Both the position numbers and the translations under genes were made by a program. 5,157 bases of DNA from Desulfobacteraceae bacterium (GTDB lineage: Bacteria > Desulfobacterota > Desulfobacteria > Desulfobacterales > ETH-SRB1): positions 1 to 5,157 of the forward strand of contig DAOWEW010000169.1 in assembly GCA_030638305.1 (NCBI GenBank), given 5' to 3'. Below the pieces are notes generated by a model. That model worked only from the letters and a program-made list of their open reading frames with translations, searched no databases and was not told the DNA's origin. Positions 1 to 5,157 of the stretch are shown here, one piece after another (within the stretch, counting starts at the first letter, position 1; each line of letters opens with the position of its first letter).

Positions 1-60
1 CTTGAGAATAGCATCCAACTGACTATAATTTCAGGTATTTTGAGTTTTAGTCCAGACTGG

Positions 61-1599
61 TTATATAACTTCAGATGTTTCTATTGGATTTGCTTTTAAG
101 TATTCCAGCCGGTTAAGTCCATTAATATAGGCTTTGGCACTGGCTGTGATAATGTCAGGATCTGTTCCCCTGCCGAGAGCAATAAGTCCGTTTTCTTTTA
201 ATCGTACAGTTACTTCGCCCTGTGCATCCGTACCTCCGCTGATGGCACTGATGGAAAACCTTAATAGTTCTGATTTTGAATCTGTAAGTTTTGCAATAAT
301 GTTATAGGCGGCATCAATCGGGCCATTTCCATATCCGGAGCTCTTTACGGATTTTCCATTTATTTTTAGTTTAACACTTGCAGTTGGATGTACTGTTGTT
401 CCGCTTGAAACATGAAGATATTCGAGATTGAAGACTTCCGCTGTTTTCAAAATGCTCTCAGTTATAATGACTTCCAGATCTTCATCTAAAATATGTTTTT
501 TCTTATCTGCAAGCTCCTTGAATTTTTCAAAAACAAGCTTTAACTCTTCATCACTAAGGTCGTATCCTAATTCCTTTAAGTGAGAACGAAGGGCATGTCT
601 TCCCGAATGTTTTCCAAGTACAAGTTTATTGGTACTTAAGCCTATGGTTTCAGGCTTCATGATTTCGTATGTCATGGGATTTTTCAGCATACCGTCTTGA
701 TGGATTCCGGCTTCATGGGCAAATGCGTTGGCTCCGACAATGGCTTTGTTCGGTTGAACTATAATTCCGGTTATCATACTTACAAGGCGGCTTGTCGGGT
801 AAATATATTCGGTTTTTATGTTGGTTGACACAGGAAGAAAATTGGGCCTTGTGTGCAGAGCCATAACTACTTCTTCAAGTGAAGTATTCCCTGCTCTTTC
901 TCCTATCCCGTTTATAGTTACTTCTGCCTGCCTGGCGCCAGCGGATATGGCGGCAAGAGTATTTGCAGTGGCAAGGCCAAGATCATTGTGGCAATGCACG
1001 CTTAATACGGCTTTATCTATATTGGGCGTATGGGCCATGACATATTTTACAAGCTCCCCGAATTCTTGAGGAATAGCATATCCTACTGTATCCGGAAGAT
1101 TAAGAGTAGTAGCTCCTGCTTCAATTGCTGCCTCAAAAACCTTGCAAAGAAAGTCACGGTCACTCCTTGAGCCATCCTCAGATGAAAATTCAATGTTATT
1201 TGTAAAAGATTTTGCGTATTTGACAGTTTCAAAAGCTGTTTTTATCACTTCATCTCTGCTCATTTTCAGCTTGTACTTCAGATGGATATCTGAAGTAGCT
1301 ATAAAAGTATGAATCCTGGGCTTTTTTGCGTGACGGATTGCAGCCCAGGCGCGGTCAATATCAGCTTTGAATGTTCGTGCCAATGCAGCCACTTCGACAT
1401 TTTTCACAATTCCTGCGATTTGCGAAACAGCCTCAAAATCTCCCTCAGATGCAGCAGGAAACCCGGCTTCCAGAACATCGACACCGAGTTTTTCCAGTTG
1501 TACGGCAAGCCGCATCTTTTCTCCGGTATTCATGCTTGCTCCAGGAGACTGCTCACCATCTCTCAAAGTGGTATCAAAAATTATTACTCTTTCATTCAT
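61..1599 (-). CDS. leuA: 2-isopropylmalate synthase LeuA
   Basis: First committed enzyme of leucine synthesis: condenses acetyl-CoA with 2-ketoisovalerate to 2-isopropylmalate in the cytoplasm. From the ATG at 1599 the protein is 512 residues, a normal length for bacterial LeuA. The HMGL-like TIM-barrel domain opens with DTTLRDGEQSPG (9-20), the LeuA signature including the catalytic Arg13. Metal-binding HCHND is at 202-206 and GERAGN at 233-238. The linker/subdomain motifs AFAHEAGIHQDG (about 291-302) and GKHSGRHA (329-336) follow. The C-terminal third (about 380-512) is the LeuA allosteric domain, with GYGNGPIDAAYN (422-433) and GRGTDPD (476-482), so leucine feedback inhibition is likely. 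A TTG eight codons upstream (1623) is in frame, but the ATG fits the family N-terminus better. Neither start has a strong Shine-Dalgarno; only a weak GGGT precedes the ATG. It is the last gene of the visible operon, 152 bp after the cimA stop. Family assignment is very secure; the exact start is less so. Confidence 0.97.
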   Translation of the reverse strand: MNERVIIFDTTLRDGEQSPGASMNTGEKMRLAVQLEKLGVDVLEAGFPAASEGDFEAVSQIAGIVKNVEVAALARTFKADIDRAWAAIRHAKKPRIHTFIATSDIHLKYKLKMSRDEVIKTAFETVKYAKSFTNNIEFSSEDGSRSDRDFLCKVFEAAIEAGATTLNLPDTVGYAIPQEFGELVKYVMAHTPNIDKAVLSVHCHNDLGLATANTLAAISAGARQAEVTINGIGERAGNTSLEEVVMALHTRPNFLPVSTNIKTEYIYPTSRLVSMITGIIVQPNKAIVGANAFAHEAGIHQDGMLKNPMTYEIMKPETIGLSTNKLVLGKHSGRHALRSHLKELGYDLSDEELKLVFEKFKELADKKKHILDEDLEVIITESILKTAEVFNLEYLHVSSGTTVHPTASVKLKINGKSVKSSGYGNGPIDAAYNIIAKLTDSKSELLRFSISAISGGTDAQGEVTVRLKENGLIALGRGTDPDIITASAKAYINGLNRLEYLKANPIETSEVI

Positions 1600-1653
1600 G
1601 ATTTTACCCAAATCTAAACTCAATACCCGTAAATGAATTGAGACTATTACCCG

Positions 1654-1677
1654 GTTCCCATGCTCCAGCGTGGGAAC
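1654..1677. repeat. REP-like palindrome, GTTCCCA/TGGGAAC hairpin
   Basis: Arms GTTCCCA (1654-1660) and TGGGAAC (1671-1677) pair perfectly. Two further G-C pairs sit beyond one wobble or mismatch, closing a TCCA loop. It lies about 55 bases upstream of the leuA ATG, within the leader. Palindromes with this GTTCCCACGC-type arm are, from recall, dispersed intergenic repeats in many proteobacteria and cyanobacteria. There is no U-run after it, so it is not an obvious intrinsic terminator. As RNA it could act as a stability or processing hairpin between cimA and leuA, which is inference. Confidence 0.75.
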
Positions 1678-1735
1678 GAGAAACGTTAAAACTGTAACCT
1701 ACTTTTTGAGTTTGCTGAAGGATGTCGTAGTTTTC

Positions 1736-1761
1736 GGTGGATTCGCTTCGCTTAATCCACC
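1736..1761. repeat. Palindromic repeat GGTGGATT...AATCCACC carrying the cimA stop
   Basis: A perfect 8-bp inverted repeat (1736-1743 and 1754-1761) encloses a 10-base loop containing CGCTTCGC. The flanking pattern (TAGGGTGGATTAAGCG on the reverse strand) matches a dispersed intergenic repeat that I recall from many unrelated bacterial genomes. The cimA stop codon TAA (1754-1752) overlaps the arm/loop boundary of this element, so the repeat supplies the end of the reading frame. It directly adjoins the heptamer array at 1769-1859. Confidence 0.75.
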
Positions 1762-3452
1762 CTACAAACTGATCCCTGACCCCTGACCCCTGACTTCTGA
1801 CTCCTGACTTCTGACTCCTGACTTCCGACCTCTGACCCCTGACCCCTGATCTCCGACCCCCGTTTTTTGGATAGTTTATACTGGAAGCTATCAGCCAATG
1901 CCTGCCAGCTTGCCTCAATTATATCTTCCGAAACACCTATGGTGCTCCAGATATGATCTTCATCACGTGATTCTATTAAAACTCTTACTTTTGCAGCAGT
2001 TCCTTCCCATGCATCAATTACTCTAACCTTAAAATCTACAAGGCTCATGGAATCCATATCTGCTACATAGAATTTTTCAAGAGCTTTGCGCAGAGCGTTA
2101 TCCAGAGCGCTTACCGGCCCATTTCCTTCTGCTGCGGTAATTTCTTCAACGCCATCTACTGATATTTTTATAGTTGCGTGGGCAGAACAAGGGCGATCTT
2201 TTTCCTTTTCAATGTAAACTCTGAAAGCTTTCAGTTCAAACAGCGGTTTAAACTGTTTTGTAAATTTTTCCATCATTATTTTGAATGACGCGTCAGCTAC
2301 TTCAAACTGGTAACCTTTTTCTTCGAGACGCTTTATTTCTGTGACGATTTTGCGGCTGTCAACACCGTTTGCTCCAAGCTCTATACCAAGTTCTTTAGCT
2401 TTGTATTCTATGTTGCTTTTACCGGCGAGATCAGATATCAGCACGCGGCGTTCATTCCCTACTAATTCAGGATTCATGTGCTCATAAGCTCTTGGTACTT
2501 TCATTACAGCGCTTACATGGATACCACCTTTGTGGGCGAATGCGCTTTTGCCGACAAAAGGCCTTGAATTAAGCGGGGTCATGTTTGCGGATTCACTTAC
2601 AAACCTTGATACGGTTTTGAGCTTTGCAAGATTTTTTTTGGAGATGCATGGATAATTCATTTTAAGACAAAGAATCGGTATAATAGAAGTAAGATCTGCA
2701 TTCCCGCATCTTTCTCCATATCCATTTATGGTTCCCTGTACCATAACAGCGCCTTTGCGTACGGCTGCAATGGCATTGGCGACAGCAAGGCCACTATCGT
2801 TGTGAGTATGAATACCAATCTTAATGGGCGGAGAATTTGTTTTTCCCCTGTGCTTATTGAGAGTATCATATACATCATTCATAATGGCTTCTATATCATG
2901 TGGCAGGGTTCCACCATTTGTATCACATGGAACAACTGTTTCTGCTCCTCCATCTATAGCTTCCATAAGAGTCTGTAATGCATATTTCCTGTTTGCTGAA
3001 TACCCGTCAAAAAAATGCTCGGCATCGTAAATAACTTCCCGACCATTTTTTTTAAGGAATTCTACGCTATCTTTTATCATAGCAAGATTTTCCTGCAGGG
3101 TATTGTTCATAACGCGCTCAATATGAAGGTCCCATGTTTTACCGAATATTGTTACAGCAGGGGTGCTGCTTTCAATAAGTGCTTTCAGGTTTTGATCTTC
3201 ATCAGCAGTAATTTTCGGCCTGCGAGTCGAGCCGAATGCGGTAAGACGGGCATTTTGAAATTTAATATTTTTCGCCAGCTTAAAAAAGCGTTCGTCTCTT
3301 GGATTGGAACCGGGCCATCCACCCTCTATGTAATGCATTCCAAGGTCATCAAGCCTCTGTGCGATTTTTATCATTTCTTCAGCACTGAAGTTGATGTTTT
3401 CTCCCTGAGCTCCGTCTCTTAATGTGGTATCATATAACAGGATTGGTTCCAT
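1752..3452 (-). CDS. cimA: (R)-citramalate synthase, type 2, with a repeat-encoded C-terminal tail
   Basis: Condenses pyruvate with acetyl-CoA to (R)-citramalate, the threonine-independent first step toward 2-ketobutyrate and isoleucine. The protein is 566 residues from the ATG at 3452, which has GGAG nine bases upstream. An in-frame ATG at 3527 lacks a ribosome site and would add 25 residues unlike the family. The HMGL-like barrel starts with YDTTLRDGAQGENI (7-20); GAQGEN instead of LeuA's GEQSPG is characteristic of type-2 citramalate synthases. HTHND metal ligands are at 215-219, NGYGERCGN at 243-251 and AFAHKGGIHVSA at 304-315. A LeuA-type regulatory domain (about 400-528) includes EGNGPVSALDNA (442-453), consistent with isoleucine feedback control. 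The expected family end is near residue 531 (YKLSKKR). Residues 532-566 are a Ser/Glu/Arg/Gln/Gly-rich tail read from the heptamer array plus VCRVD from the neighbouring palindrome. The enzyme call is firm; whether the tail affects activity is unknown. Confidence 0.95.
   Translation of the reverse strand: MEPILLYDTTLRDGAQGENINFSAEEMIKIAQRLDDLGMHYIEGGWPGSNPRDERFFKLAKNIKFQNARLTAFGSTRRPKITADEDQNLKALIESSTPAVTIFGKTWDLHIERVMNNTLQENLAMIKDSVEFLKKNGREVIYDAEHFFDGYSANRKYALQTLMEAIDGGAETVVPCDTNGGTLPHDIEAIMNDVYDTLNKHRGKTNSPPIKIGIHTHNDSGLAVANAIAAVRKGAVMVQGTINGYGERCGNADLTSIIPILCLKMNYPCISKKNLAKLKTVSRFVSESANMTPLNSRPFVGKSAFAHKGGIHVSAVMKVPRAYEHMNPELVGNERRVLISDLAGKSNIEYKAKELGIELGANGVDSRKIVTEIKRLEEKGYQFEVADASFKIMMEKFTKQFKPLFELKAFRVYIEKEKDRPCSAHATIKISVDGVEEITAAEGNGPVSALDNALRKALEKFYVADMDSMSLVDFKVRVIDAWEGTAAKVRVLIESRDEDHIWSTIGVSEDIIEASWQALADSFQYKLSKKRGSEIRGQGSEVGSQESEVRSQKSGVRGQGSVCRVD
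1769..1859. repeat. 13-unit heptamer tandem array (CTGACYY on + strand)
   Basis: Thirteen contiguous 7-bp units fill exactly 91 bp. On the + strand, eleven begin CTGAC or CTGAT and two begin CCGAC (at 1825 and 1853); the last two bases vary among CC, TT, TC, CT. On the reverse (coding) strand every T is followed by C, so no stop codon occurs in any of the three frames. On the + strand TGA recurs almost every unit. Three units (21 bp) encode seven residues, giving the x-S-E-V-R-S-Q peptide periodicity seen in the CimA tail. Heptamer arrays of this sort are, from recall, intergenic elements in Desulfobacterota and some other groups. Confidence 0.9.
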
Positions 3453-3461
3453 TTTGTTGAT

Positions 3462-3465
3462 CTCC
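3462..3465 (-). promoter_or_regulatory. Ribosome binding site of cimA
   Basis: On the reverse strand GGAG lies nine bases before the ATG at 3452. It supports this start over the in-frame ATG at 3527, which follows a C-rich stretch with no Shine-Dalgarno. Confidence 0.7.
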
Positions 3466-3480
3466 AAACAATGGTTGCTC

Positions 3481-3498
3481 GTTAAGGACTTCCCTAAC
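3481..3498. other. Small inverted repeat in the cimA leader
   Basis: On the reverse strand GTTAGGG and TCCTTAAC form a seven-pair stem (one G-U) around a four-base loop, about 30 bases upstream of the cimA start. There is no following U-run, so it is not a standard terminator. It could be a leader hairpin or part of a degenerate dispersed repeat. The 90-bp spacer between the DUF2442 stop and cimA holds nothing else I recognise, apart from a G-rich run on the + strand (about 3531-3541). Confidence 0.35.
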
Positions 3499-3542
3499 GG
3501 GGTTTTCGTCCAAGCGCTATCTAACATGCAAGGGGCGGGGGG

Positions 3543-3830
3543 CTATGTGATATAACCCCATTGTTTAAATTGTGATTGTAACTCCGGCTCATTCTTAAAA
3601 GCCTGAAAATAGATATACTCAGGAGCTAAATCTGCACCATTTGGCCAAACAATAGTTTCCAGTTCTTTATCAAGTTTCAGGTTCGAGAATATTGCCTTGT
3701 TTTTTAAGGGGTTAAACATTGGTCCCTTCAAAGCATCTATTAGATTAGCCACACCTTTTCGACCATTATTAAACGATACCTCTACTTTGTAATCTTCTAT
3801 ATACTTGGCATTTGTAACATAAAGAAACAT
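3543..3830 (-). CDS. DUF2442 family protein
   Basis: A 95-residue cytoplasmic protein with no signal peptide or membrane segment. The N-terminal part, with VTNAKYIEDYKVEVSFNNG (5-23), the region around LIDALKGPMFNPLK (30-43) and the hallmark VWPNGADLAPE (61-71), matches the DUF2442 family from recall. Many members end soon after this last motif. Here about 24 further residues follow, rich in aromatic and charged residues and ending QFKQWGYIT. No helix-turn-helix is visible. DUF2442 genes very often sit directly downstream of DUF4160 genes, as here, and the pair has the size and arrangement of a toxin-antitoxin module; activity is not established from the sequence. The ATG at 3830 has GGAG eight bases upstream. 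The reading frame is intact although its partner is damaged. Confidence 0.85.
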   Translation of the reverse strand: MFLYVTNAKYIEDYKVEVSFNNGRKGVANLIDALKGPMFNPLKNKAIFSNLKLDKELETIVWPNGADLAPEYIYFQAFKNEPELQSQFKQWGYIT

Positions 3831-3835
3831 AATTA

Positions 3836-3883
3836 TTACTCCAAGGGTTCTATTGGATTCAATGCTTCATTTTCTTGACATAA
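3836..3883 (-). pseudogene. Out-of-frame relic of the DUF4160 C-terminus
   Basis: Shifted one frame from the DUF4160 gene, this stretch reads LCQENEALNPIEPLE followed by TAA. It closely resembles the usual DUF4160 ending (pattern W-E-L-x-x-x-x-x-x-L-x-x-I-E-P-L) and terminates just before the DUF2442 ATG, where such genes usually end. The Asn-Trp-Glu segment expected just before it is missing. This suggests a small deletion of non-triplet length (about 11 or 14 bases) near 3882-3887 that shifted the frame. The resemblance rests on recalled family sequences. Confidence 0.7.
3839..3842 (-). promoter_or_regulatory. Ribosome binding site of the DUF2442 gene, inside the DUF4160 relic
   Basis: GGAG lies eight bases before the ATG at 3830. 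It coincides with the last Leu-Glu codons (TTG GAG) and stop of the former DUF4160 reading frame. The two genes were therefore once tightly coupled, with only two bases between tandem TAA codons and the ATG. Confidence 0.65.
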
Positions 3884-4079
3884 TTAACTCATCTTTATGT
3901 AGCTCATACCATTCAAGTACATGCCGTAACGCTCGCTTTGGAAATTTTCCTTCTACCATACCAGTTAGAATATTAACTGTAACTTCGTATTCTACGTATT
4001 TTGCATGAAAATGTGGAGGAGAATGATCATCCCAATACATGGCTATGATAATCCCAAGAAATCTGCTTATTACAGGCAT
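3867..4079 (-). CDS. DUF4160 family protein, 3' end frameshifted
   Basis: A 70-residue protein. MPVISRFLGIIIAMYWDDHSPPHFHA (1-26) carries the family hallmark HSPPHFHA with its two conserved His. An ETG-like turn (here LTG) and GKFPKRALRHVLEWYELHKDEL (about 44-65) complete the recognisable fold. DUF4160 proteins of this subgroup usually run about 80-90 residues and end in an N-W-E-L...I-E-P-L segment. Here the frame leaves the family after DEL (63-65) and stops five residues later; the lost end remains readable in another frame at 3836-3883. The ATG at 4079 follows AAAGGAG by 13 bases, a somewhat long spacing. The gene begins 55 bp after ilvC and precedes its usual DUF2442 partner. Biochemical function is unknown; DUF4160-DUF2442 pairs look toxin-antitoxin-like. 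Whether this shortened product is functional is doubtful. Confidence 0.8.
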   Translation of the reverse strand: MPVISRFLGIIIAMYWDDHSPPHFHAKYVEYEVTVNILTGMVEGKFPKRALRHVLEWYELHKDELIMSRK

Positions 4080-4117
4080 TGGTATTCTCTTTCTCCTTTC
4101 ACCTGGGGGAAATTCCT

Positions 4118-4133
4118 AACCAGCAACGAGCAG
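4118..4133 (+). repeat. Short heptamer pair AACCAGC-AACGAGC
   Basis: Two abutting heptamers (AACCAGC at 4118-4124 and AACGAGC at 4125-4131) lie in the 55-bp ilvC to DUF4160 spacer. A related pair in the opposite orientation (AACGAGC-AACCATT on the reverse strand, 3483-3470) lies on the far side of the DUF4160-DUF2442 pair. This is short enough to be coincidental. Confidence 0.35.
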
Positions 4134-4134
4134 T

Positions 4135-5157
4135 TTATTTTTTCCGATTTTCAGGTCGTAATGATCTGACCGCTGTGCCGGTTTTCCACATTTCAGAATT
4201 ATGTATAACATCAAGTTCTTTTCTCAGTTTTACAAGATAATCAGGTGCACTGTTGGCCTCAAGAACTCGTTGTGTCTCTTTACCGGTTTTAACACGGTCA
4301 TAAAGCTCTTCAAAAACAGGAGCTACTGCGTCCCGGAATTTTGGAGCCCAGTCAAGCGCCCCTCTCTGAGCGGTTGTGCTGCAGTTCGCAAACATCCAAT
4401 CCATGCCGTTTTCTCCAACAAGACGTATAAGGCTCTGAGTCAATTCTTCAACTGTTTCATTAAAAGCCTCACTCGGAGAATGACCATTTTCCCTGAGAAT
4501 ATTATATTGTGCTTCCATGGTACCGGCAAGACAGCCCATGAGAACTCCGCGTTCTCCGGTAAGATCACTATAAACTTCCTGTTCAAAGGTGGTTGGGAAG
4601 AGATAGCCCGAACCTATTGCTATTCCGAGGGCAAGAGTTCTTTCCTTTGCTCTGCCGGTATAGTCCTGGTGTATTGCATAGCTGGAATTTATACCGCTTC
4701 CGTCTAGAAAATTTCTTCGGACATTTGTGCCTGATCCTTTTGGAGCAACCAGAATAACATCTACGTTTTCAGGGGGGATAATACCTGTTTGATCTTTATA
4801 AACAATAGAAAATCCATGCGAGAAATAAAGAGCATCTCCTTCATTAAGACATGGCTTTACTATTGGCCATGTGGCAACTTGTCCTGCATCTGAAAGCAGT
4901 TCCTTAATAATGGTTCCCTTTTTTGCTGCTTCCTCAATTGGCAACAGGGTTTCACCTGGGACAAAACCGTCTGCAATAGCTTTATTCCAGTATTCATCTC
5001 CTTCAAGCTGTCCTATTATTACATTAAAGCCATTATCTTTGAGATTTAATGCCTGCGCGGGGCCTTGAACCCCATATCCAAGGACAACAATTATTTCATC
5101 TTTCAGAATTTCCCTTGTTTTATCCAAAGAAAATTCTTCTGATGTTATTATTTCTTC
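4135..5157 (-). CDS. ilvC: Ketol-acid reductoisomerase IlvC, Ilv5-like (5' end outside window)
   Basis: Converts 2-acetolactate and 2-aceto-2-hydroxybutyrate to the dihydroxy acids of valine/leucine and isoleucine synthesis, using Mg2+ and NAD(P)H. 340 residues are visible and the frame is open to the window edge. The first visible residues (EEIITSEEFSLDKTREILKD) align with recalled Bacteroidetes IlvC N-termini, so only about 10-15 residues are missing; the TTG at 5127 is internal. The Rossmann motif GYGVQG is at visible residues 27-32, SHGF near 113-116 and APKGSGTNVRR about 138-148. The knotted C-terminal domain has the metal and substrate acids D198, E202 (SDLTGERG), E234, E238 (NETVEE) and S260 (ANCSTTAQRG). 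The protein resembles yeast Ilv5 and Bacteroidetes enzymes much more than E. coli IlvC. The cofactor loop GQLEGDEY (49-56) lacks the basic and Ser residues of NADPH enzymes, hinting at NADH preference. First gene of the visible operon. Confidence 0.96.
   Translation of the reverse strand, partial: EEIITSEEFSLDKTREILKDEIIVVLGYGVQGPAQALNLKDNGFNVIIGQLEGDEYWNKAIADGFVPGETLLPIEEAAKKGTIIKELLSDAGQVATWPIVKPCLNEGDALYFSHGFSIVYKDQTGIIPPENVDVILVAPKGSGTNVRRNFLDGSGINSSYAIHQDYTGRAKERTLALGIAIGSGYLFPTTFEQEVYSDLTGERGVLMGCLAGTMEAQYNILRENGHSPSEAFNETVEELTQSLIRLVGENGMDWMFANCSTTAQRGALDWAPKFRDAVAPVFEELYDRVKTGKETQRVLEANSAPDYLVKLRKELDVIHNSEMWKTGTAVRSLRPENRKK

Noticed and set aside
1..60. Possible terminator after leuA
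   Set aside because: Only a very short inverted repeat (AGTC-GACT) is seen, without a U-run. Nothing supports termination, and the next gene may lie just outside the window.
1600..1735. Leucine attenuator or T-box in the leuA leader
   Set aside because: No leader peptide with a run of Leu codons, no T-box signature and no terminator/antiterminator pair could be found; the only clear hairpins are dispersed-type repeats.
1604..1918. A 104-codon reverse-strand open frame running through the heptamer array and both palindromes
   Set aside because: It exists because the array is stop-free in all frames. It overlaps cimA and the leuA start, has no family resemblance, and its sequence is simply translated repeats.
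3453..3527. N-terminal extension of CimA from an ATG at 3527
   Set aside because: There is no ribosome binding site, the 25 extra residues do not resemble the family, and the ATG at 3452 has a proper GGAG and sits directly before the YDTTLRDG motif.
4201..4707. Forward-strand open frame of 168 codons opposite ilvC
   Set aside because: It is antisense to a strongly conserved gene, encodes no recognisable domain and has no plausible ribosome site; the other forward-strand frames are rejected likewise.
5125..5127. TTG as the start of ilvC
   Set aside because: The frame is open upstream to the window edge, and the upstream residues match the family N-terminus (EEF-LDK-REILK), so this codon is an internal leucine.

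Overview
All genes in this window lie on the reverse strand. In transcription order they are ilvC (5' end outside the window), a DUF4160 gene, a DUF2442 gene, cimA and leuA. Together they form part of a branched-chain amino acid operon. The organism is probably an anaerobic bacterium of the Desulfobacterota (Desulfobacteraceae-like). The reasons are the type-2 citramalate synthase, a ketol-acid reductoisomerase of the Bacteroidetes/fungal Ilv5-like kind, the moderate-to-low GC, and spacers holding heptamer arrays and palindromic repeats of the kind I associate with that group. This taxonomic guess comes from recall, not from a search.

Layout from right to left, following transcription. 5157-4135 is IlvC, missing only its extreme N-terminus. 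4079-3867 is a DUF4160 gene with a frameshift near its 3' end. The original last 15 codons and stop are still readable in another frame at 3883-3836. 3830-3543 is an intact DUF2442 gene, the usual partner of DUF4160. 3452-1752 is CimA, with a 531-residue enzyme body followed by a 35-residue low-complexity tail. 1599-61 is LeuA. The first 60 bases hold nothing I recognise.

CimA condenses pyruvate and acetyl-CoA to citramalate, the threonine-independent entry to isoleucine. IlvC then serves both the valine/leucine and isoleucine branches. LeuA draws off 2-ketoisovalerate toward leucine. CimA and LeuA are diverged paralogues lying side by side. The DUF4160-DUF2442 pair has no evident link to amino acid synthesis and looks like a small passenger cassette, now partly decayed.

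The most notable points are four. (1) A 13-unit, 91-bp heptamer array has been translated onto the CimA C-terminus, and the stop codon lies inside an adjoining palindromic repeat. (2) The IlvC cofactor loop is acidic where NADPH-type enzymes are basic, suggesting NADH use. (3) The 3' end of the DUF4160 gene is broken but its old reading frame is preserved. (4) Three different repeat elements are packed into about 210 bp between cimA and leuA. I found no RNA genes, CRISPR arrays, insertion sequences or convincing promoters or terminators.
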